Shown here piece by piece: positions 50,566 through 59,140 of a stretch of 64,000 bases of DNA; positions within the stretch are counted from its first letter, which is position 1, and each line of letters starts with the position of its first letter. The stretch comes from Solibaculum mannosilyticum (GTDB lineage Bacteria > Bacillota > Clostridia > Oscillospirales > Acutalibacteraceae): the NCBI RefSeq assembly GCF_015140235.1, contig NZ_AP023321.1, positions 1,602,501-1,666,500 of the forward strand. Reading direction: 5' to 3'. Below the pieces are notes generated by a model. That model was given only the letters and a program-made list of their open reading frames with translations. It was not told the DNA's origin and searched no databases. Position numbers and translations under genes: made by a program.

Positions 50566-51579
50566 TTAGCGCCCTCCTAATAGTACACAAACTATGGCGA
50601 GAATACAGCCGATTGCTGTCAAAATAGAAAATAAAGCGTTAATCCGGATTTCGCTGTAGCCGCACATCTCCAGATGGTGATGGAAGGGGGCCATCTTAAA
50701 GAGACGTTTCCCACCTGTCATCTTGAAATAGCTCACCTGTAAGATATCCGATAAGGTCTCAATAATATACACAATTCCAGCCGGGATGAGCAGAAGCGGC
50801 ATGCCCACGCCGAAGGCCAGTGCACATACCATCCCACCCAAGAAAAGGGAACCGGTATCGCCCATAAAGACCCGGGCCGGATAGAAATTCCAAATCAAAA
50901 AGCCGAGACATGCCCCAGCCAGAGAGGCGCCCATGATGCTGACGCCCATCATTTGCAGCAGTCCCGCGATGAGCATAAAACATACGCCCACGAAAAATGT
51001 GACGCTGGAGGCCAAACCGTCCAAACCGTCGGTCAGATTGACGGCGTTGACCGCTCCCACCACAATAAACATAATGATGGGAATATACCAGATTCCAAAA
51101 TCCACCTGTCCCACAAAGGGGATATACATTCCGCGGTCACCGGCAAAGTAAAGTGCCGCGGCGAATGCACCGGCCACCAGAAGCTGCAACAGCATTTTCT
51201 GACGGCTGGTAAGACCTAAATTGCGTTTTTTGACCACTTTTATGTAGTCATCCAGAAAGCCCACACAGCCAAAACCCAGCGCCATCAAAATGCCGCCCCA
51301 AAAACGGACTTTTTGTACTATAGTCTCACCGTCCATGACCTGGGGCCAGGCGATCCGGGATATGAAATAGGCCGCCAAGATGCCGGCTACAACACCGGCA
51401 ATGGTCATGATTCCTCCCATAGTAGGCGTCCCCTGCTTGGATTTATGCCATGTGGGACCGTCCTCTAAGATGCTCTGACCAAACTTCAGCTTGCGTAAAA
51501 AGGGAATGACACACAGTCCCAAAGATGTCGTCACCGCAAAGGCAATCAGCGCGGCGATGCCGGTTGATGTCGCTAACAT
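50566..51579 (-). CDS. mraY: Phospho-N-acetylmuramoyl-pentapeptide-transferase
   Basis: A 337-residue integral membrane enzyme that attaches phospho-MurNAc-pentapeptide to undecaprenyl phosphate (lipid I). The ATG at 51579 is chosen since GAGGTGGGAGAAGAA precedes it; the GTG at 51591 overlaps this site. It overlaps the murF stop by seven bases. Ten membrane helices; motifs HKSKQGTPTMGGIMTIAGVV, FLDDYIKVVKKRNLGLTSRQ (Asp-Asp Mg-binding), NLTDGLDGLASSVTFFVGVC, ARVFMGDTGSLFLGGMVCAL and FKMAPFHHHLEMCGYSEIRI. All catalytic residues present. No murD between mraY and ftsW in this cluster. Confidence 0.97.
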   Translation of the reverse strand: MLATSTGIAALIAFAVTTSLGLCVIPFLRKLKFGQSILEDGPTWHKSKQGTPTMGGIMTIAGVVAGILAAYFISRIAWPQVMDGETIVQKVRFWGGILMALGFGCVGFLDDYIKVVKKRNLGLTSRQKMLLQLLVAGAFAAALYFAGDRGMYIPFVGQVDFGIWYIPIIMFIVVGAVNAVNLTDGLDGLASSVTFFVGVCFMLIAGLLQMMGVSIMGASLAGACLGFLIWNFYPARVFMGDTGSLFLGGMVCALAFGVGMPLLLIPAGIVYIIETLSDILQVSYFKMTGGKRLFKMAPFHHHLEMCGYSEIRINALFSILTAIGCILAIVCVLLGGR

Positions 51580-52943
51580 TTCTTCTCCCACCTCTCGTAC
51601 AGGGTCTTTAGTACTTCTTCCAGCTGCATGCCACGGCTGGCTTTGAACAGCACAACATCGCCCTTTTCCAAAACCGAAAGCAGCGTTTCGGCCAAAGACT
51701 CTTTGTCGTCAAAGTGACGAGCTTCCTTTAGTCCTTCCGCGTCCGCCCCCTGTACGTATTGGGCCGCCATAGGGCCGTAAGCCAATAAAAAGTCGGCATT
51801 GTGGGCCGCTAAGGCACCGCACTTTGTATGGGCTTGACGGGAGATGGTACCAAGTTCCAGCATATCCCCTAACACAGCGATGCGTTTCCCTTGGCACGGC
51901 ATACGCTTTAAGGTATCCAATGCCGCCTGTACGGAATCCGGGCTTGCATTGTAGCAATCTTCAATGACGGTAATGCCGTCCCGCTTGACGACATGTTGAC
52001 GCATACCGGAAGGTTGATAGCCACGCAAAGCCATCGCCGCTTTTTCACTGTCCACCCCCAGCAGAATACCGGCGGCAAAAGCGGCGGTGGCATCGCATAC
52101 AGCATGGACACCCACCGCAGGGATGGTGACCTCCTGACATCCGCCTTCGTGACGGATGATAAAGGTGGTCTCCTCTTCCCCTTGGCGAATATCCTGGGCC
52201 AAAAAGTCGCATTTCTCGTTTTCCACTCCGAAGCGGATCAAGGGATGCCCCACATCCCCGACGGTGGCCAGCATATCGTCGTCCCCGTTGATGAGCAAAG
52301 GCGCGCGGCCCTTCATACCGTCTAATATTTCCAGCTTGGCTTTTAAAATACCTTCCCGGGATCCCAATGTCTCCATATGGGAGACGCCGATCTTCGTGAT
52401 GATGCCGAGATCAGGAGACGCTGCTTTGGAAAGCCGGCTGATCTCCCCGAAATTACTCATGCCCATTTCCAGGACGGCCGCTCCATATTCCTTTTCCAGG
52501 CCAAAGACGGTGAGCGGCAGGCCGATTTCATTGTTGAAGTTGCCCTCCGTTTTGAGGGTGGGATACCGGGCCGACAGTACACAGGCCGCCATGTCTTTTG
52601 TGGTGGTCTTGCCTACGCTGCCGGTCACCCCCACCACTGGGATGTCAAATTTCCCGCGGTACCAGGCAGCCAAATCCAACAAAGCACGGCTGGTATCCTC
52701 CACACGGATGACCGGCACATCGGAGGCCTCTACCTCTTTGTGGCACAAAAGCACCGCTGCCCCTGACTGGACTGCCGACGCGGCAAATTGATGTCCGTCC
52801 ATCCGTTCCCCACGGATGGCGATAAACAAGCATCCCGGCAGAACCTTGCGGCTATCGATGAACACAGAGGAAATCTCTATGTTTCCCTCCCCTGTGTAGC
52901 TCCCGTGTACAGCATGTGCAATTTCTTTTACTGACATCCTCAT
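51573..52943 (-). CDS. murF: UDP-MurNAc-tripeptide--D-Ala-D-Ala ligase
   Basis: A 456-residue Mur ligase adding D-Ala-D-Ala to the peptide stem. The ATG at 52943 follows GAGGAGTAACAACC; the ORF start at 53000 is upstream and within the murE end region. ATP P-loop VVGVTGSVGKTTTKDMAACV, then GNFNNEIGLPLTVFGLEKEY, EMGMSNFGEISRLSKAASPD, NGDDDMLATVGDVG and VIEDCYNASPDSVQAALDTL, all typical MurF. C-terminal ligase domain begins GKRIAVLGDMLELGTISRQA. Length normal. Order murE-murF-mraY is canonical. Confidence 0.97.
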   Translation of the reverse strand: MRMSVKEIAHAVHGSYTGEGNIEISSVFIDSRKVLPGCLFIAIRGERMDGHQFAASAVQSGAAVLLCHKEVEASDVPVIRVEDTSRALLDLAAWYRGKFDIPVVGVTGSVGKTTTKDMAACVLSARYPTLKTEGNFNNEIGLPLTVFGLEKEYGAAVLEMGMSNFGEISRLSKAASPDLGIITKIGVSHMETLGSREGILKAKLEILDGMKGRAPLLINGDDDMLATVGDVGHPLIRFGVENEKCDFLAQDIRQGEEETTFIIRHEGGCQEVTIPAVGVHAVCDATAAFAAGILLGVDSEKAAMALRGYQPSGMRQHVVKRDGITVIEDCYNASPDSVQAALDTLKRMPCQGKRIAVLGDMLELGTISRQAHTKCGALAAHNADFLLAYGPMAAQYVQGADAEGLKEARHFDDKESLAETLLSVLEKGDVVLFKASRGMQLEEVLKTLYERWEKKC

Positions 52944-53000
52944 GGTTGTTACTCCTCTTCTACACAAACTGTTTTGATTTCTTCTCTTGCATTCCATCAT

Positions 53001-54440
53001 TTATCTTTCTAGTTTTGCCAATTGTTCAGCTATTATTTCCCTTTCATCCAAATGAATAACGCCGGTGCTTAAAATCTGATAGGTCTCGTGCCCCTTGCCG
53101 GCCAAGAGGATCAAGTCCCCCGGCCTCGCGGTGCGCACGGCGTATCGGATGGCATCCTGACGGTTGGGAATGACGACATAAGGGGTGGAATAGGCACGGA
53201 TTCCTTCGACAATGTCGTCGATGATGGCTTGTGGATCCTCCGACCGGGGATTGTCGCTGGTAAGGATGGCAAAATCCGCTCCTTCCATGACCACCTTGCC
53301 CATGAGCGGACGTTTTGCCCGATCCCGGTCGCCGCCGCAGCCGAACAAGGCCACAAGACGTTTAGGGCTTCCCTTCCGGCAGGCGGAAAGCACCTTTTCC
53401 AAACCGTCCGGTGTATGGGCGTAGTCGATGACAATGGTAAAATCCCGTCCTGTAGGAACGCGTTCCATCCGGCCCTTGACCCCTTCAAATTGATTGAGGG
53501 CGTCCACTACGCTGGCAAATGGCAACCCTAAGGACAGCACGCATGCCGCGGCTGCCAAGGCGTTATACACAGAAAACAGGCCTGGAATCTTCAGATTGAC
53601 GCGGCCGGTGATGCCGTGGCCCAACAGGTCGAACCGGACGCTGTCCATGGAATACGTGATATTCTGTGCCGTGTAATGGGCCACGGAATTGTCTGCCGAA
53701 TAAGCTACCTTACGGCAGGAAAGGCCTTCGATCATCCGCATCCCATAGGCGTCGTCCAGATTGTACACGCCGATGTCCGACTGGGCAAACAGTTTCTTTT
53801 TGGCCGCCAAGTAGTTTTCCATGGTCAGGTGATAGTCCAAATGATCCTGAGTCAGATTGGTGAAGACCCCGGCTTCAAATCGGAGTCCTGCAACCCTCCC
53901 TTGATCCAATGCGTGGGAGGAAACCTCCATGACGCAAAACTGGCATTCCTCCTCCACCATGGCGGCCAATGTCCTGTGAAGCTCTTTGGCATCGGGAGTC
54001 GTATTGTGGGCCTCAAAGACCCGCTGTCCCGCCCGTCCGCCCAATGTTCCAATGATGCCGCAGACGTATCCCGCCCTTTGCAGCATGGCCTGGATCATGT
54101 GGGTGACGGTGGTCTTGCCGTTGGTGCCGGTGACGCCGATGAGACGCAATTTCTTTGCTGGGAATCCATAGAATGCAGCGCACAAAGACGCATAAGCCTC
54201 ACTGGGATCCGGCACGATCAATTGATTTTCTAATCCTAAATCTCTCCCCGTGACCACTGCCGCGGCCCCTTGTTCCAACGCTTTCGGCGCCTCAAGATGG
54301 CCGTCATGCACCTGGCCTCGGGTACAGACAAATACACTTCCTCGCTTCACCTGGGTGATATCCCGGGTAATGTCGCTGATTTCAACACCATTCCAATCCT
54401 CATTTGCACCATAGGGCGCAAAGAGCTCAGCTAGTGTCAA
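53001..54440 (-). CDS. murE: UDP-MurNAc-L-Ala-D-Glu--diamino acid ligase
   Basis: A 479-residue MurE, adds the third residue (meso-DAP or L-Lys) to the stem peptide. TTG start with GGAGGCTGACTGC upstream. P-loop IGVTGTNGKTTVTHMIQAML; substrate loops LGGRAGQRVFEAHNTTPDAK, VCVMEVSSHALDQGRVAGLR region and FTNLTQDHLDYHLTMENYLA; the DNPRSEDPQAIIDDIVEGI segment contains the DNPR motif that binds meso-DAP in DAP-adding MurE, so the peptidoglycan is probably DAP type. Length and motifs normal. Downstream of ftsI by 37 bp and upstream of murF. Confidence 0.97.
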   Translation of the reverse strand: MTLAELFAPYGANEDWNGVEISDITRDITQVKRGSVFVCTRGQVHDGHLEAPKALEQGAAAVVTGRDLGLENQLIVPDPSEAYASLCAAFYGFPAKKLRLIGVTGTNGKTTVTHMIQAMLQRAGYVCGIIGTLGGRAGQRVFEAHNTTPDAKELHRTLAAMVEEECQFCVMEVSSHALDQGRVAGLRFEAGVFTNLTQDHLDYHLTMENYLAAKKKLFAQSDIGVYNLDDAYGMRMIEGLSCRKVAYSADNSVAHYTAQNITYSMDSVRFDLLGHGITGRVNLKIPGLFSVYNALAAAACVLSLGLPFASVVDALNQFEGVKGRMERVPTGRDFTIVIDYAHTPDGLEKVLSACRKGSPKRLVALFGCGGDRDRAKRPLMGKVVMEGADFAILTSDNPRSEDPQAIIDDIVEGIRAYSTPYVVIPNRQDAIRYAVRTARPGDLILLAGKGHETYQILSTGVIHLDEREIIAEQLAKLER

Positions 54441-54477
54441 GCAGTCAGCCTCCTATATGGTTGTGGGAATTCGGCAT

Positions 54478-56733
54478 CTAGTCATCCGCGACGGTATTGG
54501 GTGCGTCGTCAGCCACATTGTGCTGGAATTCCACGGCGATTACCGTACCGGCACTCACCTTCTCACCCGCTACAATGCTTTGGCCTGTGGATACTGCATC
54601 CTCACTCTCCAGTCCCACGCCGGAGAATCGGACATTGATGCCTGCGTTGGCAGCTTCGGTATTGACCTGTGCTACCGTCAGTCCAACCAGATTGGGGACG
54701 GTCACCTCCTCCATTTCGCTGTCCTCATCGGTGTATAGTACCACCGTACCGGACTTGGGAATAGTGCTGCCGGCAGAGGGCATCTGTTTGAGTACCGTAT
54801 CGCCGCTCCCAACCACACGGACTTTTAATCCCTTCTGTTCCGCTTTTGCCGTGGCATCGGCGGGCGAGAGGTCGGTCAGGACTGGGGTATCGGTATCCAG
54901 TTGCTGCAATTCAGCCGCTGTATAGCGGGGTTCCACGCCCAAATAAGGCAGGACGTCTGCAAAAATATCGCGGGCCACCGGTGCGGCGATGGTTCCGCCG
55001 AAGATGTTGTCTGCATGAGGTTCATCCAGCATGATGAGCACGGCGACTTTGGGATCGTCGGCCGGTGCAAACCCGCAGAAGGAGGCGATGCGCAAATCCT
55101 TCTGGCCGGTGGATTCGTTTACTTTGTCTCGTTTTTCCGATGTACCGGTTTTACCGGCAATGCGGTATCCGGGCAGATATGCGTTCTTACCGCCGCCTTC
55201 AAAGATGACGCCTTCCATCAATTCCCTCAGCAGATCGGACGTCTCAGTGGAAATAACCTGACGGCGTACGTTGGGTTCGATGGCCTGGATGATGTTGTCG
55301 TCGCTGTCCAGAATTTGGCGCACCACGTGAGGTTGCAGCAGATATCCGCCGTTGGCTACAGCTGAAATAGCGGTGATCATCTGGAGGGGGGTAACTTTAA
55401 AGGTCTGGCCAAAGGATGACGTCGCCAATTCCACCGAATTGAGGCTTTCTTCCGTATGGAAAAGGCCGGCGTTGGTGGCTTCACCCGGTAGATCAATACC
55501 GGTTTTTTCTGTAAAGCCGAAATTCTCGAAATATTGATAAAACAGGTTTCGGCCGATGCGTTCGCCCACCTGCATGAAGGTGGGGTTACAGGATTGTTCC
55601 AACCCTTGTTTAAAGGTGACGGTGCCGTGACCGGTCCGTCTGGCACAGCTGATACGCCGCCCCCCTACGACATAATAACCCGGGCAATTGAAGGTATCGT
55701 CAACGCTGACCTTTTTCTCTTCCAGTGCCATAGCGGCGGTGATAACCTTAAAGACTGAACCGGGTTCGTAGGTATCCGACACGGGCTTGTTGCGCCACTG
55801 GTCAAACTGAGCCTGTTTCTTGGCCTCAGCCTGTTCATCTCCGGTGAGGGATGCGATTTCATTGGCCACATCGGCATCAAAGATCTCCATCGGACTGTTG
55901 AGGTCAAAATCGGAATGGGTGGCCATAGCCAGGATCTCTCCTGTCTGTACGTCCATGACAATGCCGGCCGCACGGTTGGTGACGTTATTTTCCTTGGCTG
56001 CCACTTCTAAATGGCGTTCCAAAATGGCCTGGATGCGTTCATCGATGGAAAGCACCAATCCATTGCCGTCCTGAGGCTCGATGAGCGTCTCATATTCAAA
56101 AGGCATATCAGTATTGTAAGCGTTTTTCGCCGACACCACTTTGCCCGGTACGCCTTGCAGATATTCGTCATACATGGATTCCAAGCCGTAAAGGCCGTCG
56201 TTGTCGGTGCCCGTAAAGCCGATCACCGAGGACGCTTCATCATTATAGGGGTAGTATCGTTTGGAATCCTCGTACATATCCACCCCCGCTTTGATGTCGT
56301 TGTCATCTAAAAACTGGGTGATGGCGTCGTACTGGGGCTTTTCCACCTTGCGTTTGACAATCTCATAATAGCTCTTTTTATTTTGCCCCTTTTCGATGAT
56401 GGTTTCCTGATCCACGTCCAAAATGGACGACAAGCCCTCGGCGATGGTTTGCAGCTGGGCGTCATCCTTGATGTTGGCAGGGGCCAGTGCTACTGTCCAT
56501 ACCGTAGCGCTCTGGGCCAGCACTTTCATATTGCTGTCGTAAATCGTACCGCGTTTGGGATTGATGGTGGTGGTACGTAATTGCTGCGCAATGGCTTTAT
56601 TTTGATACTCTTCGCTGTTGACCAACTGTAAACTGGCAAGCTGTCCCAACAGCGCGCCGGTGAAGACAAACACCAAGCACACCATTAGAATCTTCATCCG
56701 CGTAACCATCCGTTTCGAAGGTCCTTTTGCCAT
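54478..56733 (-). CDS. ftsI: Class B penicillin-binding protein (FtsI/PBP2B/SpoVD) with PASTA domains
   Basis: A 751-residue peptidoglycan transpeptidase. The ATG at 56733 follows AAGGAGGGGGCGC; ORF start 56778 is upstream. Membrane anchor at ~11-32 (MKILMVCLVFVFTGALLGQL), PBP dimerisation domain (LVNSEEYQNKAIAQQLRTTT, NPKRGTIYDSNMKVLAQSAT), transpeptidase with the serine motif GSVFKVITAAM (Ser ~325), SCN motif in LEQSCNPTFMQVGERI, and KTGTSEKR (~527). C-terminal ~130 residues are two PASTA domains (VTVPNLVGLTVAQVNTEAAN). PASTA presence fits PbpB/SpoVD. Works with FtsW. Which of division or spore cortex it serves is not resolvable. Confidence 0.95.
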   Translation of the reverse strand: MAKGPSKRMVTRMKILMVCLVFVFTGALLGQLASLQLVNSEEYQNKAIAQQLRTTTINPKRGTIYDSNMKVLAQSATVWTVALAPANIKDDAQLQTIAEGLSSILDVDQETIIEKGQNKKSYYEIVKRKVEKPQYDAITQFLDDNDIKAGVDMYEDSKRYYPYNDEASSVIGFTGTDNDGLYGLESMYDEYLQGVPGKVVSAKNAYNTDMPFEYETLIEPQDGNGLVLSIDERIQAILERHLEVAAKENNVTNRAAGIVMDVQTGEILAMATHSDFDLNSPMEIFDADVANEIASLTGDEQAEAKKQAQFDQWRNKPVSDTYEPGSVFKVITAAMALEEKKVSVDDTFNCPGYYVVGGRRISCARRTGHGTVTFKQGLEQSCNPTFMQVGERIGRNLFYQYFENFGFTEKTGIDLPGEATNAGLFHTEESLNSVELATSSFGQTFKVTPLQMITAISAVANGGYLLQPHVVRQILDSDDNIIQAIEPNVRRQVISTETSDLLRELMEGVIFEGGGKNAYLPGYRIAGKTGTSEKRDKVNESTGQKDLRIASFCGFAPADDPKVAVLIMLDEPHADNIFGGTIAAPVARDIFADVLPYLGVEPRYTAAELQQLDTDTPVLTDLSPADATAKAEQKGLKVRVVGSGDTVLKQMPSAGSTIPKSGTVVLYTDEDSEMEEVTVPNLVGLTVAQVNTEAANAGINVRFSGVGLESEDAVSTGQSIVAGEKVSAGTVIAVEFQHNVADDAPNTVADD

Positions 56734-56824
56734 GCGCCCCCTCCTTTCTAAAAAATGAGAGCCAAGATCATCTCTCAACTCTCATTGTGTCAAGTCTGTA
56801 ATACTTATGGAAGAGCCGCCTCGT

Positions 56825-57301
56825 TTATGATAGCCATTCTCCGATCTGATCCAAAAGCCTTTGGAATAGATTCTTCGATTCCGACTCTTCCGGTACTTCA
56901 ACCTTATCCTCGCTGTGCATCGTTATGTATTCCGCTTGATAGGCTTCCATCCGAACCATCCCCAATGCCTGAGCATAGGATTCAATGTTGCGGGTCGCCA
57001 TCTTTTCCTCCAGAGCGGCTTTGAGACGAACTTGTTCGCTTTGTGCCTCCTCCAAAGTGGCCGTCGCCTTGGTGACCTGATCCCCTAATTCCGAAAGCTG
57101 CATTTTGCAGAATACCATATACCCTACTACCGAAAGAGCGACGCCGATTGCCAACAAGATGGCCAAGCCTCGAAGATATCCCTGCAGCGCCGTAGCCTTT
57201 CTGGGCTTTTTCTCCTGGCGCTTTTGCACTTTCCGTTTCTTTTCTTCATGCGGTTCAAAAAGGGAGAGATCATATGCTTCACTGGATTGAAACTGTTGCA
57301 T
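56825..57301 (-). CDS. ftsL: FtsL-like cell division protein
   Basis: A 158-residue bitopic membrane protein between rsmH and ftsI, the fixed place of ftsL. N-terminal basic segment (KKRKVQKRQEKKPRKATALQ), a membrane helix (~48-70, GLAILLAIGVALSVVGYMVF), then a leucine-zipper-like coiled coil (LSELGDQVTKATATLEEAQS, EQVRLKAALEEKMATRNIES) and a charged tail. FtsL with FtsB/DivIC activates the FtsWI synthase. Sequence identity across FtsL proteins is low, so position and topology are the main evidence. AAAGGAG is 12 bases before the start. Confidence 0.88.
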   Translation of the reverse strand: MQQFQSSEAYDLSLFEPHEEKKRKVQKRQEKKPRKATALQGYLRGLAILLAIGVALSVVGYMVFCKMQLSELGDQVTKATATLEEAQSEQVRLKAALEEKMATRNIESYAQALGMVRMEAYQAEYITMHSEDKVEVPEESESKNLFQRLLDQIGEWLS

Positions 57302-57352
57302 GCGCTAGGAGCACTCCTTTCAGTATATCATAATTGAAAACCCATCCAGGGT

Positions 57353-58288
57353 TTAACCAGTTGTCGTTTTTACAATCGCCCGCAATTTGGCGCTGCGGCT
57401 GCGCGGATTTTGCTCCAACTCTTCCGGCGAAGCTTCCACTGCTTTGCGCCATACGAGCGTAGCCTCCGGCTTATGTCCGCATACGCACACCGGAAAATCC
57501 GGCGGACATATGCATCCCTTTGCCCATTTGGCAAATTGACGTTTGACCATGCGGTCCTCTAGAGAATGGAAGGTAATGATCGCCATCCGGCCGCCTTCCT
57601 TTAAACAGGAAAAAGCGTGCACCAATCCCTGCTCCAGATGATCCAATTCCCCATTGACCGCGATTCGCAGTGCTTGAAAACATCTTCTCGCCGGATGTCC
57701 CTGTTCTCTGCGGGCGGCGGGGGGCATGGCATACTTGATAATATCCGCCAATTGAAGGGTCGTTTCGATGGGAGCCTCCTGTCTCGCTTTGACGATAGCT
57801 CGGGCTATAGAACGTGCATACCGTTCTTCCCCGTAATCGAAAAAAATCCGGGACAGCTCATCGGCCTCCAACCCATTGACAAGGTCTTTTGCCGATCTTC
57901 CTTCCTGGCTCATACGCATATCCAGCGGCGCGTCGTTGTGATACGAGAAGCCTCTTTCAGGTGTATCCAGCTGGTGCGATGAAACGCCTAAATCCATTAG
58001 GATACCATCCGCCCCATCAATCCCCAAGGACTGAAGAACACTGTCCATCTGATCAAAATTGGCCCTCACCACTTGTGCCTGAGGATATGGCGCCAGCTTC
58101 TGCGATGCCGCCTTAATAGCATCGGGATCCCGGTCCAGAGCAATCAAACGTCCCGTCGTCAAACGGCTGGCGATGGCTGCCGAATGGGAACCGCCTCCTG
58201 CAGTACCATCCACATAAACGCCGTCTTCCCGGACCTGCAAAGCTTCCAGCACTTCCTGAAGCAGCACCGGCTGATGATGGAATTCCAT
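57353..58288 (-). CDS. rsmH: 16S rRNA m4C1402 methyltransferase
   Basis: A 311-residue SAM-dependent methyltransferase for N4 of cytidine 1402 in 16S rRNA (MraW). The ATG at 58288 follows GGAGGAAGTTGTA; ORF start 58303 is upstream. N-terminal HHQPVLLQEVLEALQVREDG, SAM loop YVDGTAGGGSHSAAIASRLT, LIALDRDPDAIKAASQKLAP, and DGILMDLGVSSHQLDTPERG, with the catalytic-core RFRRCFQALRIAVNGELDHL-like motif (here ARRCFQALRIAVNGELDHLE) and IITFHSLEDRMVKRQFAKW. Normal length. Second gene of the mra operon. Confidence 0.97.
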   Translation of the reverse strand: MEFHHQPVLLQEVLEALQVREDGVYVDGTAGGGSHSAAIASRLTTGRLIALDRDPDAIKAASQKLAPYPQAQVVRANFDQMDSVLQSLGIDGADGILMDLGVSSHQLDTPERGFSYHNDAPLDMRMSQEGRSAKDLVNGLEADELSRIFFDYGEERYARSIARAIVKARQEAPIETTLQLADIIKYAMPPAARREQGHPARRCFQALRIAVNGELDHLEQGLVHAFSCLKEGGRMAIITFHSLEDRMVKRQFAKWAKGCICPPDFPVCVCGHKPEATLVWRKAVEASPEELEQNPRSRSAKLRAIVKTTTG

Positions 58289-58311
58289 TACAACTTCCTC
58301 CATCCTAGGCG

Positions 58312-58731
58312 TTAGAAGCCCAGTTTCTCCATTTCACTGGCCGCTGCTTCGGCTGTCATCTCCTGCTCCACGGCCTCCCAGCGGGAGGGATTCCAGATTT
58401 CCGCCCGTCGTCCCACACCCAGTATCAGCGCTTCCCCCTCCAGCTTCGCATAGGTGCGCAGATACTGGGGAATGAGTACTCTTCCCTGTTTATCCGGCTC
58501 CAAAAGCGTTGCGTTGGAAAAGAAAAAACGCTGTAGTTTACGGGATTCCGCCATGGGCAAACTGCAAATTTTTTCTTCCTGCTTCTTCCATTCTTCAATG
58601 GAGTAGAGAAAAAGGCAGTTATCCAGACCCACTGTGGCATAAAAGGATACGCCCAGACCTTCCCTGAGCTTGGCCGGCACAAACACACGGCCTTTGTCAT
58701 CCATATTATGTTGAAAACGACCGATCAACAT
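58312..58731 (-). CDS. mraZ: Transcriptional regulator MraZ
   Basis: A 139-residue MraZ. The ATG at 58731 has GGAGTGGTAGTT before it; earlier GTG at 58740 overlaps that site. Two AbrB-like repeats: LIGRFQHNMDDKGRVFVPAK and LLEPDKQGRVLIPQYLRTYA, each with the D-x-K-G-R DNA-binding motif (DDKGR, DKQGR). It represses the mra/dcw operon by binding direct repeats upstream of its own gene; three boxes are visible at 58769-58793. First gene of the operon, as in most bacteria. Normal length. Confidence 0.97.
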   Translation of the reverse strand: MLIGRFQHNMDDKGRVFVPAKLREGLGVSFYATVGLDNCLFLYSIEEWKKQEEKICSLPMAESRKLQRFFFSNATLLEPDKQGRVLIPQYLRTYAKLEGEALILGVGRRAEIWNPSRWEAVEQEMTAEAAASEMEKLGF

Positions 58732-58768
58732 AACTACCACTCCATCGATGGAAGGGGTTTAAAGATCC

Positions 58769-58793
58769 ACCAGATTCCACCACTTCTCTCCAC
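58769..58793 (-). promoter_or_regulatory. MraZ operator (three boxes, 10-bp spacing)
   Basis: Minus-strand boxes GTGGA (58793-58789), GTGGT (58783-58779) and CTGGT (58773-58769), each separated by exactly five bases. This is the known MraZ-box arrangement (repeats of TGG-type pentamers every 10 bp). They lie just downstream of the transcription start, so bound MraZ would block elongation or initiation. Confidence 0.8.
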
Positions 58794-58802
58794 ATGAGTT
58801 TT

Positions 58803-58831
58803 ATTATACCCTCAATTTCCAGCAATTGCAA
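58803..58831 (-). promoter_or_regulatory. Promoter of mra/dcw operon
   Basis: Minus-strand TTGCAA (58831-58826) and TATAAT (58808-58803), spacer 17; start near 58796, immediately before the MraZ boxes. Confidence 0.75.
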
Positions 58832-59080
58832 GACAAAACAAAGGTTCATTTCGTCTTTTTCGCAGATAAATACCGCCTTTCGCCCGGGTGTTTTTTGTCA
58901 TTTATGCTAAATAAACGGCAGTGGTGCTAAATGGCGAGAACTTTACTCCTATTTTTTATCCAAAGCTGAATTTCTATCTTAGGCCGTTTTTTCAAAAAGA
59001 ATCCCCCTCATTTTTTCATATTTCTATGTGATTTGTTTTCACTTAACAAAATCTCTTTTTCTTTGCTGGCTCCATTACAC

Positions 59081-59115
59081 AAAAAAAGGAACCCCATCCT
59101 AAGATGAGGTTCCTT
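59081..59115 (-). terminator. Terminator of gltA
   Basis: AAGGAACC (59086-59093) pairs with GGTTCCTT (59108-59115) with inner ATC/GAT pairs, followed by TTTTT on the minus strand. The 250 bp between here and the mra promoter (58832-59080) are AT-rich with nothing recognisable. Confidence 0.75.
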
Positions 59116-59140
59116 ACGATACAACTATCACAAAAAAATT

